NCBI GenBank assembly: GCA_034509925.1
Contig: CM067527.1
Span: forward strand, 6,938,501-7,002,500
Length of the DNA stretch: 64,000 bases
Reading direction: 5' to 3'
Source: Hirudinaria manillensis
Taxonomy: Eukaryota; Annelida; Clitellata; Hirudinida; Hirudinidae
The notes under the pieces were generated by a model, which did not search any database, was not told where the DNA came from, and worked only from the letters and a program-made list of their open reading frames with translations. Of the stretch, positions 25,452 through 37,039 are shown piece by piece. Position numbers and translations under genes: made by a program. The first letter of the stretch is position 1. Every line of letters begins with the position of its first letter.

Positions 25452-28400
25452 CACATTCCACCCAATAATAAAAACTTAATTCCTACTCAAAAACATTTTA
25501 TAATCTACAAAGTACTAGTAATCATTTTAAATCCTCTTATTTTAAATTGTAAATTATTTATTATTTATAATATTTTCAGCTTTAATCATCGCATTATTCA
25601 TGGCCATTTTCTTTGCGCTTTTTCTTTCTGTATTATCGACCTCATCGTATTATAATAAGGTATAATATCACCCACAACAAAAATCGCTTTTCTTATAATA
25701 ACGCTCCAGACACATTAACTTGCTCAATACCTTTGGTCCATTATCGTCCTGAGAGGCATTCTATTTTCTATATTATCGCTTGCAAAGAATCGAGACTCGA
25801 AAAGACGCAGGGGTTGCTAATGTGTTTGCTCTGCTGGGCGATATTTCAGGAACTCATTCTTTTCTCTTTCCCATCGATTAAAATTCTGCTTGTGGTCTTG
25901 CCTTGGACTTGTCTTAAGGCCTGCTTGTTAATAAATTGGCATTGATTTTGCAAAACTAAATAACACGTTTTCGTATTACATTCTTGAGAACAATAATTTT
26001 AAACTTATTTTTTAATTGTTCGCTATTGGGAAATTAAAGCCATAATAAATTGTGGATTCACAAATTATTATTTATTTCGTGCGAAAACCTGTCAATCCAT
26101 CTATCTATCCATCCATCCATCCATCTTTGCACCTCTGATGGATTACGTGGAAGTCAATGGAGCTCATCCAGTGCTTCATTATCATTGTACGTCCTCCATC
26201 TCATCTCCAGGCCTGTTGTGTTTCCACCGATGATCACTCAAGCGAGACGAGTTCCGAACTTTTCGCTTGGGATTTCAAGACTTGCGCCGCTAAGTAATAT
26301 GGTCGAGTGCCGTCGCTATTCTGCTGAGAAAGGGAATAATAATAATAATAGCGCTGACCATGATGATGGCGATGGTCATACTACTATGTTGATGATGATG
26401 TTGATGGTGATAGTGCTGATAGTAGCGGTGATAGTTACGATTGGTGACAGATCTAGCGGGGCTGAGGGGGCGTACCGTTCCACCCTTCCCTCCCAATATT
26501 TGGAAAGGAAACGATATTTTATGCTTCATTGCTAGTGGAAACCTTAACCTTTAAAAATAGTATTCACTTTTCATAGGGTCTGGTCCCCTCTTCCATGTTT
26601 TGCTCTTCCCCTCCCTCAAAAAAAATGTTGTGGTCTGATGATGATGATGCTGATGATGAAATGAGATAGGAAATGACAAATATACCGTTGCAAAGCGCCC
26701 TACTAGAAACTATGAAATTAAACTATTTTAAAAGCTACAATGGTAACCTATTTTATTATTATCCATCGATAAACATATTTCCAAGGCAACCTCGATTCAC
26801 TTTCCCCCTGGTGCAGTCCCCAGGGTCACAACTCTCCCCCCTCCTCCCGAAAAAAACCCCAGCACACTGCACAGGATCTCCACTTTCTTCAAAGTCATAA
26901 TTTCATCCGACACCGAAATTATAAGGAATAAGAGATTCGCAGAATTCCCTTTCAATAAAAACTTTCCTTTTCCATCCATTAAAGCGAGACACGCGATGCT
27001 TTCCCGGAAGTGAAGTTCCATTCAGACGAACTCCAGTCGTCAACAAAAGGAAAGCAAACTTTGACGACAACAACAACAACTTTGATGATGATAATTATAA
27101 TAATAATAATAATTAATAGTATTCGGCTATTATTTATAATATTATGTATATATCTGTTTGTGATTATGTGCAACAATAACAATTTTATTTAATAGAATAA
27201 CTTTTATTATTATTATTTTAATAGTTTTTATTAGCTCATAATTGCTGTCATTGTTATCGTAATCGTTGAATATGTTAATTTTATTAATACTACCTTAAAC
27301 AGATTAATAATTTCGAAGCATTTAAAAATAGTTTTTATTACACTGTTTCGATAGCTGTAAATTTTCTAAAAGCGAAATTATAGAGAGCGTTTATTGCTAA
27401 AACAAATTAGGGCAAATCTTTTCTTTAACAAAAATATGGCATTTAAAATAATTAATTAGCATAAGCAACGGTTTACATTCGTGACAAATAAATTTTTACC
27501 TTTATTTTTGTTTTATTAATAATCACGCACATCCCTGTTTCGGTTTGGCGGGCCTTTCCGCGAACCGTTTCCATAATTTGAGTGGGATGAAATTGAAGAC
27601 ATAAACTCCTAAGATATCTGCTTCTCTAGGGAAATTGTCTTTTCGCGTGATTAACTTCCTTTGAGAAGATTCCTCTCCATATTTCTCTGTATCTCTCAGT
27701 ATTTCTTTATCTGCTTTCCTGTTGCTTCCTACGGCTTTCCATGACGTGGCTTTATACGACTTCTTTCTATGGCTTACTTTATTTTCTAACCCGTGGTATT
27801 TGTTTGTAAAGAATAAAGTGAGAATTCTTTTCAAATTCGTTGCTATTTATTTAGTGACAATAGTAATTTGTTTACAATTTACATAAAAATAACAATTTGT
27901 TTATAATAAATTCTTAATAAGAATTATTTTCCTTTATTTCGATGCTTATATTTCTTTAAAAAAAGTGTTTTAACGAACAAAAAGATGCAGTGAATGTGGC
28001 AAAAGTGTCCGTTTGGAGTTGTTTGACATTTTGAAGGATCAACTTCTTTCCGCTAATTTCAGGGATTAAGCAGCCATTTTGAGCGGCGGATTCAGCGATG
28101 ATGATGATGATGACAATGAAGATATTAACGTATTATGTATTAAGGCCTTAGTGGGAGTTGGCCTGTTGTGGTAGCAGGCAAAAAGTAATGTTGATGATGA
28201 CGACGACGATGAGGGCAGTGTCGATGCTGATGATGATATCAATTTGTTTTGTTAATGGACGGAAAGATAACGCCGAGTATTCCTTCTTATTGGATTAAAT
28301 AAAGGTGATCAAATGAATTATTCAACACTTGCTTGTTCAAATTGGAAACCCTCGAGGCATGAGAGGCCCTTATGATATTAACAATGAATATAATAATATT

Positions 28401-30604
28401 TATTATTAAATTATATAAACGAAAATTTTAAAAGCACGTTATTAATAATTATTATAAAAATTATAATCAATTTTTTTATATTCAATAAAGTTTGGTGAAA
28501 AGTAATTTAAAGAGGATTTGACAATTGAATTAAAATGTATTAAATTTCAACTCAGTTGGTTTTTTTAATTTCTTTACTGTTTATCTTCTATTCTGGTATT
28601 TTACTAGTAGTGATTGAGCAGCGTTTTGCGTCTGTAGCTTCAGTGCATTGATGCTGGTGCATTAGATGGACGGATGGATGGACGGACGTTGTTGTTATTC
28701 TTCATGTTAATTGCGATCCAGAGTCGATAGGCTCTCCATTGGCTGATTGTTATCGACGATTCGTGATCTTTGGACATGCGCCGATGAGACAAGCGCCTCT
28801 CCGGAAGAATGACCTCAGCCATTGCTGAGGACGAGAAGATATGACGCCATATCTGCCGTCTTATTATTCACATATTATTACTATTTATTCTATTATTTTC
28901 TGCTTATTCGCGCCAATTTTATTTTTAAGATTATTTCATTTTTCTCTAATTATTGGGGACATAAAATTGTTGTTGCTATGACTCGATCGTAATAACTTAA
29001 TAAATTATGAATTTCCTTACACATTCAGCATAAGGTTTGTTTAACTTAATTTAATATTAGTTCTGATTATGACCATATTTGTATTTTGTAGAAAATACTC
29101 CAATGCCGTCATAAATATAATTTAATTGTCTGCTTGCGCTTTCCTATCTCAACGAGTTTTTATTTCCCGTAAAATTTTAAAATTCCACCCGAGACTTCAT
29201 CCCTTGATCGTGTCTCTGCCGTGTACGAGACGATTGCGTCTTGAATTTTAATTTAACACCTCCCTTTTTTGGACTTTAGTCGTTTTAAAATCTTTTTCTT
29301 GCTTTATTTCACTTCTTTTGTTCCTAAAGAAAACAATCTTGCAAAACAACCTCTGAAAGTTAAAAACAAAAATTTAAATCTTTCGCTCGTTTGGAAAACA
29401 GGAAGTTGAATAAATGAATAAAGCGTTTTACTAATATTCGTTTAATTCAATTATCATGTTATTTAATTAATTTTTCTGTTAATTTTTTTTTGTAAAGTTT
29501 TATCATCTCTAAAAATTATTTGGCTGACTGTCATTAATTGACTAAGTTGTTGCTAAATAAATGAATCTTTTCTAAGCCATCATTTCTATGATTAACCTCT
29601 GACATCTGGAGATTATTAAATAATAAATATAAAAATACAGTTAATGCTTTTAAAATTGTAGACTTTATTAATTGCTAATCTATTTCAATCTCAGATGGAA
29701 TCGGCACAAGTTTTTAACTACGTGTTAAAGAAAATAATGGAGTTTCCAAGCATCTATATCTCAAGATTTTTAGAGAAATGGATGTGGTTCAAAAACTCGC
29801 CCAAAATAAAAATAAAATAAAACTGCACACTATCGTGACGTAGCGAATTTTAAACTTTGAGGCTTTTTAAAGTTATAATTCGTTCATCAATTCTGCTTCC
29901 CGCTCTCCTTGGCCCAATGAATATGAAGTAAATTCAAATAGATTCCTACGAGGATATATTGCTTCTCTTCCCCGGCGCCCCAATCCTCCGCCGTGAAACC
30001 CCACAACAGTTAGGTACTACAGTCAAATGCCGTTATCGACATTCATCGCCACCAGCCAAAGAATTGTTTTTTTCGATTTGCGATACTAAAACATTGACAT
30101 GATATAAATTATACATTTTCGGAAAGGTAATAGAATAAACAATTTGAATATGTAAAAATTATAATCCGGTTATTTAAATTTTTATAGATAATACCCTGTC
30201 AAAGTTAAGAAATCGTACAGAAAAATTTTCGGTTTAGAATTTTTTAATTTATATATCGTTCCAAAGTGCATCAAATTACCTTCATAATGATATATAATTT
30301 ATTGCTCGGATGTATCTACAACCGAAATTACAGCTAACGAAAGATTCGGAAACAGCATCTATTGGCCTACTTTCGACTATCACAACTGAAATCAGAATTT
30401 TAAAATTGTTCCGACGCGGTTAAATGACATCAATCGATAGACTAACTTGTTGCCCACCAAAATCCCTAAAATTATCAAAATCCAATTATTAATCTTCGAG
30501 ATACGAAGCTCAAACGAAAAGCCCACCAGCTTTTACGAAAGTTCAAAAACACAACTGACAACTTTATTTTTTCAAAGTATGAATTGACAACTGAAGAATA
30601 ATTA
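25452..30604. other. Gene-free AT-rich stretch with small arrays
   Basis: Small CATC (26,097-26,126), AAT (26,337-26,350), GAT (28,095-28,115 and 28,190-28,235) and GGAC (28,662-28,690) runs. A minus-strand open frame at 27,834-27,523 (103 codons, basic and Lys-rich) has no family resemblance. Around 28,145-28,190 a stretch containing GGCCTTAGTGGGAGTTGGCC might be an old repeat. Nothing else can be supported. Confidence 0.5.
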
Positions 30605-30651
30605 AAATTATATTGCTGATTAATTAATTAAATTAAGTGGCAATATAATTT
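30605..30651. repeat. Perfect 12-bp inverted repeat
   Basis: AAATTATATTGC at 30,605-30,616 and its exact complement GCAATATAATTT at 30,640-30,651, separated by 23 nt of AT-rich sequence. It lies about 85 bp before the first start codon of element A. It could be a hairpin or a remnant of a terminal repeat. Confidence 0.4.
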
Positions 30652-30734
30652 GAGAATTAATTAATGCGTACTATTCAGAATCTTGATATGAACCTTGACA
30701 AACAGAGTTATCTCCAAAAGCAGAGCGAGAGTAA

Positions 30735-31730
30735 TTGAAACAGCAGATTTCAAGACTTAGACATTATTACAATATCAAAATGGTTTTCAAGGTGGTTATT
30801 GACGAAGAGAAGCTTATTAAGTTTTTCAATACGAGCGGTCTCTCTCCAGAAGATCTCCCGTCCAAGAATGTCCTCAGGAAGATCAGTTTGCAACTGAAAT
30901 CCGGTGGCGATATGGACAAGGACGACTGGATCGATCTTCAAAAAAGGAAGGTGAGGGATTTAAAATTAGACCCCGAATTACAAACTTTGCGTGAAGTGTC
31001 CTTCTTTCCTTTTACTTATAAGATTATGATATATTGCCTCAAACAGCTCATGATAGCTGCGAATTACGATAAGTATTTCTTAGAACCTTTAATTCACATT
31101 GATGCTACGGGATCTATCATTAGAAACGTGGCAAATAGTAATAAAATTTACCTTTATAGTGCTGTGATGCATTGGAAGTGCGGGAAAGAGGCATTCCCGG
31201 TTTTCGATTGTTTGAGTGACGATCATTCTCAAGTTGCTATCTCGAAAATGTTGTGCGACGTGATAGCAACTTGGTTTAGCCAGAATTCAACGAAACCTCT
31301 TTTTAAGGTAGTTGTAATAGATTTCTGCCGTGCCACCCTCAATGCGGTACTCTTTGCAACAATGCAAATAAGTGTCTCTGAATATCTGAGTAAGGTGCAC
31401 GATAGCATAGATCGCCAGGATGTCAGACTTTTACCAAAAGTCATAGTTTTGATATGCTGTGCGCATTATATTAAAAATCTTGCCTCCAATGTCAGACGGT
31501 TTATAAAAGAGAAAATTGCTGCGGAGTATCACATCGCGGCCTTGGTAAAAGTTCTCACGGCTACCTCTTATCAAACTGCCGATTCTAGAGTTAGGTCGCT
31601 CCTCCATATTCTTCTCACGCCAACGAGAACGGCATCGTTGCAGGCACATTTTGAACAATTCTGTGATGTGCCACTAGACGATTGCTTGATTCCTAGCACT
31701 GATGAAGCAGGGCCTCACGTAACACTTTAA
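30735..31730 (+). pseudogene. Element A part 1: MULE-like DDE transposase
   Basis: 331 codons ending in TAA at 31,728-31,730. A first Asp (residue 123) lies in LIHIDATGS, a pattern typical of MULE-type DDE transposases, and a second Asp (about 196) in VVIDFCRA. Near residue 245 a CCAHYIKNL motif matches the CxxHxxKN signature seen between the second Asp and the Glu in such transposases. The catalytic Glu candidate lies beyond the stop codon, in part 2, in the same frame. Translation continues open from 31,731 to part 2 without another stop, so this is one reading frame interrupted by a single nonsense codon. Start could be Met at 30,735 or at 30,780. Family level is from motif recognition; assignment to a named superfamily is tentative. 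Confidence 0.7.
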
Positions 31731-31796
31731 CTTGAAGAGGTTGGTGCTATATATAAAAAAAGCCCATTCTACATCAGGTACAATTTTTTTGCTCAT

Positions 31797-33047
31797 ATGG
31801 TGTCTGAAAATACGGGATTAACGGACGATCCCAGAAATGATTACTATGAGCCAGGTCTGGCCGCTGAGATTATAAAAAAACATCTGCCTTACTTGCCTCT
31901 TTGGGCCTCATTCCTCTCGCCGACTGGTAGGCAAGTTTCTAATGCCACCATCGAGAACTCGTTCAGGAACCTCAAGTGTGAGTGGATGAGGAATGAATCT
32001 CACATGAAACCTGGACGAGTAGTAGATTTGCTGATGACCAGGGCGAGAGGAATGGTTAGTAAAGTTTCCTGCGGTGTCGTCCCTCCTAAATCTTGTAAAA
32101 TTAAGATACCTACGAGTAGGTGGGAGAAAAGAAATAGGGTTAATAAAACCTCTAGGCATATCGACAGCCAAAAGAGCGTTTCGACCTTAAATCTTGCAAG
32201 GTTTGTTACTTCAAGAAATCTAAAGGATCGAGAGAGCAAGATGCGCACCAACGGCCTGCCTCAAGATCCGAAATATTTTAATATTAAAACCAACCATAGC
32301 ACCATTGTTTGCCAACGTAACCATTCAGTCCTTAGGTTGGAGGACTTCTTAACTATTTTCCCAGGACAATGGCTGTCTACGACAGCAGTGGATTACATAG
32401 TCAACGTCGGCAGCAATCTGGTGCAATCATGTTATGTGGATAGTGCAGTCTTCACATCCAACTTCGAGGAGGAGAAGCTGCGATCCGATTCCCCAATTTT
32501 TTCGTATTCTTTATTTGCTAAAAGATATACTTTCTTCCCTCTAATTCGCAGCAACCACTTCTCCGTGTTCGTTGTTGACATGGCTGAAGGAAAGGTATAT
32601 TTATATGACCCCATGGGCAAACCTTCGGACGAGGAGCAACTGTCCACTAAATTTTTCAGATTTCTGGAGCAGCTTCAATGTGATGCCGTCAAAACATTTG
32701 AGCCAATTTCCATAACCTTGGCAAAAAGGCAGATCGACGGTTATAATTGCGGTATTTTTATATGCCAATATATGCTTCGTCTAGACAGAGGGGTCGAGGA
32801 GGATTTTCAAGAAAATCTTGTGAGAGAATTACTCCTCTCCTCTTCTGATGACATGACAAATGTTTGCCTCTATTGCGGTTCAACCGATGGAGGATCCGAC
32901 TGGGTGCAGTGCTACCACTGTTGCAGGTGGGTTCACCTCCAGTGTACAAGAGTGAGCAGAACGGTGGAAGAATGGGCAACGATGGAGTTTCCTTGCAACT
33001 TTTGCATTAAGTCCAAAAGAAGAGGTTGTTCAGGCTGTTGTAACTGA
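31797..33047 (+). pseudogene. Element A part 2: transposase end, Ulp1 protease and PHD finger
   Basis: 416 codons from the first Met, in the same frame as part 1; the open frame actually begins at 31,731. Residue 53 is the Glu of SNATIENSFRNLK, the likely third catalytic residue of the transposase. Residues about 190-345 form a Ulp1/C48-type cysteine protease: His254 (NHFSVF), Asp271 (YDPMG), Gln about 312 and Cys318 (GYNCGIFICQY), so all four active-site positions are present. Residues about 356-405 form a C4HC3 PHD finger: CxxC, CxxC, HxxC, CxxC. Ulp1 proteases process SUMO-like proteins and PHD fingers commonly read histone tails; their role in this element is inference. An AATAAA signal lies at 33,080, about 33 bp after the stop. 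Confidence 0.8.
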
Positions 33048-33389
33048 ACGCTTGCATTATGTTCGATTTCTAATTTTACAATAAAATTGATTGAAGTCTG
33101 AGTAATGTGTGTTTTTGAACTATCGTAAATTAACCGTTATTAAAAAAGAATCACAAACTATGCCTTACAATTTATATTTGCCAAATTAGGTCGGTTTATA
33201 ATTAAAGAGACTTTATAAAATGAATGAATCACTAAGCCCGTTAAAGATAGGAATTTCTTGCAAACTTCTCGTACATAACACCACCATTCCATCAAAATAT
33301 TCAGACATAATGTAGCCCTTGACAATCTCCAATAGAATCCCAGCTGAGAACAGAGTTAAATTTAACTGTATGTAAAAGCACAGTATTAA

Positions 33390-33944
33390 ATTACTTAAAT
33401 GGCAGTAGCATTTTAAAGTATGAGAAAAGATTAAAAGTTCCAGCCCTACAAGAACATCACAAAGTTGCCAGGGTTCAGTGGGCAAAAACGATGTTGTCAA
33501 ACAGAGAAGGTTGGAAGAATATAATATTTTCTGATGAGTGAGTTCAACCTAGATGGACCTGATGGTCATCAATGCTATTGGCATGACCTAAGAAAAGAGA
33601 AGGAGACATTTTTTAGCAGGAATCATGGAGGTGGAACAGTCATGATTTGGGCAGGGATTTCACATGATGGAGTAATTGATTTGGCCTTCCTCCGAGGAAG
33701 GCAAAAGTCAGTAGACTACATCCAAGTATTGACCAATAATCTCCTGCCCTTTGCCAAGAGGAAATATGGACTGAATTTTGTATTCCAGCATGACAATGCT
33801 CCTATCCACACCTCAAAAGTGACAGACTTCTTCCAGGAGAATAACATCAAGGTTTTGAGTTGGCCAGCTCGTTCACCGGACCTCAATCCTATTGAAAATG
33901 CTTGGGGTGAGTTATCAAGAGCAATTTATAAAGACAGGAGATAG
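33390..33944 (+). pseudogene. Tc1/mariner transposase remnant, frameshifted
   Basis: From about 33,390 one frame reads HHKVARVQWAKTM and then GWKNIIFSDE, containing the first catalytic Asp, and stops at the TGA at 33,538. The frame starting at 33,534 continues with FNLDGPDG, YWHDLR, FQHDNAPIHTS (second Asp) and SPDLNPIENAW (Glu). A frameshift therefore lies right after the first Asp. By my count 33 residues separate the second Asp from Glu, one fewer than the usual 34 of Tc1-type enzymes. The C-terminus is cut at 33,944. No terminal inverted repeats were seen. It sits between elements A and B. Confidence 0.85.
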
Positions 33945-34043
33945 AACAAAGTCCCCATCAATTTTTTATTGATCAAGGGCAGTGGTCGACACTGAAGTCA
34001 AGTAGGAAGAAAATTTACAGATCTGAATTGGACAAATATCATC

Positions 34044-35340
34044 ATGGATTATATGAAGAAATATAATCCTTACTGCTGTTTGTGCTTTGAGTGGCACACA
34101 GCTAAGAGTATCGACTCTCAACGGGGGGGTTTGATTTTCAACACTAAAGGATATTGCAGATTTCAATCTTGCAAAATTACTTTTACTTTAAAAATACAGA
34201 ATGAAGATTTGTTAGCCAATCTTCTATTTTCAGGAAAATTGATACGTCATGACTGCGCCGAATTACATGTGAGACCCATCCGCGCAGCAAGGAGAATGGA
34301 AATTGCCAAAGAGAAATTGCATCAGAAAGAATAATAAAGAAGAGTAGGCACGCCGATGAGATGAGGAGTCTGGACGTCATGATGTCCGAACACTCTACAA
34401 ATGATGGCTGTTTGAAAATGGTCATACACAATCCCATAAGTATTGTTGTGTCTTCATTACTTGCTATAATGCATTTGGGATCGGACATATTTCGATTGTT
34501 TATTTACTAAGAATACGTTATTGCACTACCCTCCCAAATAAATTTCATTACTTTTATCCCAAATAGGTATAATGCTATGGAACAGGGCCACCTTAAAGAT
34601 TTTCCATGAAAGGTGCATGGAAGACATAGTCTATTTGGACGTCACAGGGGGTATCATTAAGAAAAGAAAGACGCCGTTTTATGCGTAAGAACTTGTGGTT
34701 TGAAACGCAAGAAAAGGTTGGTCACACTTTGCTGTGGCGACTTTTGTGACATGTTCCCATAGCATGTCGGAATACTATACGAATGTCTATGGATGTGCCA
34801 CAAAAGTCAAACTGAAAATGGTTATGTCTGACAGCTCAATGGTGCTGTTGAAATCCATTGCTCATGCATTTTGTGGGGGGTCCTTGAGGTTGGTCATGGA
34901 ACGATACTTTAGGATAGTATCGGCTAAAGCACTTAAATCAAATTTTGATTATCCGATAATGCATAAGTGCTTAAGCCATGTGATGAAGAATGCAAAGACA
35001 GTGTGCAAAATTTAAAATTTAATCACGTTGTCATTTTTTTCAGTATGACAAATCACTTCAAGATGGGGATGTTCGTGGTCAGACACCTGACAACAACAGA
35101 AACGTTGATGGAATTCTGTGAAACACTAAAAAAATCAGGTTATTTTTGGAAGTCCTTTTTATGCACCTGAAATGGATAAATATTCCAGATTCTTAGAAGA
35201 CGCAATAAATGGGCAACTTCCACAATGCAATGTTGTTACTGATGAGGAGAAGCAAGATGAGGAATTTGAAGATTTGGATGAAGAGGTACATCAATACAAA
35301 TTTGCTATTGCAAATGTCTGATAATAATAACAATATTCCA
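34044..35340 (+). pseudogene. Element B part 1: decayed MULE-like transposase
   Basis: Pieces in shifting frames can be read in order. 34,044-34,334 encodes a Cys-rich N-terminal segment (YCCLCFEWH, YCRFQSCKITF), perhaps a zinc-binding domain. About 34,590-34,690 encodes a piece with VYLDVTGGII, the first Asp. 34,734-35,015 encodes VMSDSSMVLLKSI (second Asp) and MHKCLSHVMKNAK (the CxxHxxKN-type motif). 35,044-35,170 encodes HFKMGMFVVRHL. A further frame at about 35,178-35,340 starts SPFYAPEMDKYSRF. Stops and frameshifts between the pieces show the gene is dead. Spliced introns could explain some gaps but no clean splice pairs were found. Confidence 0.6.
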
Positions 35341-36655
35341 AATATCATAGGATGCATTGGAAAATGTGGAATTCAAAGATTATGTCATTCAACAAATGGA
35401 GTCAGCAGAGTTAATCACAAGTGGCCAACAGAACAATAAGTTCCAAAGTCCAAAGTTCCTGGAGCAACTTAAAAAAATTTCATTCCTCAAGCATTTCTCT
35501 GGACACGCATGTTACTAGGTTTGTTTATGCATTAAAATATTACTGGATATATTCACGACATTATTGTATTTCCAGGAGATCTCGGAAGACATGGCACGCC
35601 GCAGCTTTATAAAGAACAAAGCCACCAATACCAGTCACTATGTCACAAATCTACCCAGGTCATCCTCACTTTCTTCCTCTGACATTTATTAATGGTAAAT
35701 TTAATGATAAACATTACATTTTCATCAGAACATGACCAGAGACTGCGAAACACGGGGTATTATGGAAAAAAGTCAATGGGACTTGAAAAACATAAGGAAC
35801 AAAAAACTCTATAGCTGACTAGATGATTTTGTAATAAATTATATTGAAAAGTATGTTGGACTGCTGAGGGAGTTCCAGCTCAGTCAGAGAATATTAAAAG
35901 CAAAGGTTTGTCCTGTTTTGCAACAAAAAGATAAATAATCTAAAGCCTCATGAGTAGAAAGCAGAGATACAATGTGTTGATCTAGCATCGGAAGATAGCG
36001 AAGGCATTTGCTTCCCTGATCCAATCCCTTCAATGCATTCAAAACAAGTTAGCCAAGCTCGTATTACTCAATCCGACCCTTGACAGCAATGAGTTCCTGA
36101 GAGAACTTCATTGGCTACCCATCACTGCCCAAATCTCATTCAAAATATCCATAATAACTCTCCGTCAGACACCTGACAACAACAGAAACATTGATGGAAT
36201 TCTGTGAAACGCTAAAAAAAATCAGGTTATTTTTGGAAGTCCTTTTTATGCACCTGAAATGGATAAATATTCCAGATTCTTAGAAGACGCAATAAATGGG
36301 CAACTTCCACAATGCAATGTTGTTACTGATGAGGAGAAGCAAGATGAGGAATTTGAAGATTTGGATGAAGAGGTACATCAATACAAATTTGCTATTGCAA
36401 ATGTCTGATAATAATAACAATATTCCAAATATCATAGGATGCATTGGAAAATGTGGAATTCAAAGATTATGTCATTCAACAAATGGAGTCAGCAGAGTTA
36501 ATCACAAGTGGCCAACAGAACAATGAGGTCCAAAGACCAAAGTTCCTGGAGCCAAGCTCGTATTACTCAATCCGACCCTTGACAGCGAGTGCCTAAGAGA
36601 TTGGCTACCCATCACTGTCTGAATCTCATTAAAAAAATATACATAATAACTCTCC
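35079..36655. repeat. 1.09-kb tandem duplication with internal deletion
   Basis: Copy 1 is 35,079-36,163 and copy 2 begins at 36,164. Bases 35,079-35,463 match 36,165-36,552 almost exactly, and 36,052-36,163 matches about 36,552-36,655. About 590 bp of copy 1 (35,464-36,051) is absent from copy 2, at a junction where AAAGTTCCTGGA passes straight into GCCAAGCTCG. The open frame of 76 codons at 35,209 therefore reappears identically at 36,296. The copies differ at only a few bases in their first part, so this event is recent relative to the decay of the host element. Confidence 0.85.
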
Positions 36656-36890
36656 GCTCATCTGCCACCATCAACCGGTTCACAGGGCGACCATCGTCAA
36701 TAGAAGTTTGAATGATCTACCCCCATCTGTAAGAGCCCAGCCATCCCTGGAGCTCTACAAACGGCACCTGAAGACCCACCTCTTCAGGAAACACCTTACA
36801 AATTAGAAACAGAAGATTCACACAAAGTGAATCTGACGCTATGCATAAGGCGCTATATAATTAATTTATATTAAATATTATTATTATTTC
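36000..36890 (+). mobile_element. LINE 3' end (reverse transcriptase C-terminus)
   Basis: The frame near 36,010-36,163 reads LIQSLQCIQNKLAKLV and then ELHWLPITAQISFKI, the LHWLPI motif shared by the C-terminal part of many LINE-encoded reverse transcriptases. It is interrupted by the duplicated segment and resumes after 36,552. About 36,690-36,806 encodes NDLPPSVRAQPSLELY and LKTHLF, ending in TAG at 36,804-36,806. The 3' end AAGGCGCTATATAA (36,847-36,860) is followed by a short AT/ATT-rich tail to 36,890. This tail type matches CR1/L2-like LINEs as I recall them. The element is 5'-truncated. Confidence 0.7.
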
Positions 36891-37039
36891 AACTGTATGT
36901 GACAAAGCATCTTGCATTAATATACATTATGTAAATATAAATTAAGTATTGAGACAAAAATGATCATTTTGAAAGTTTTTAATAAATTACAAATGCACTC
37001 AAGACAAAGAAAGAAGAGCTTGAGATATGGAAGAAACAG

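Noticed and set aside
27523-27834. 103-codon basic open frame on the minus strand
   Set aside because: No domain, no splice context and no similarity that I recognise; could be chance in a long AT-rich stretch.
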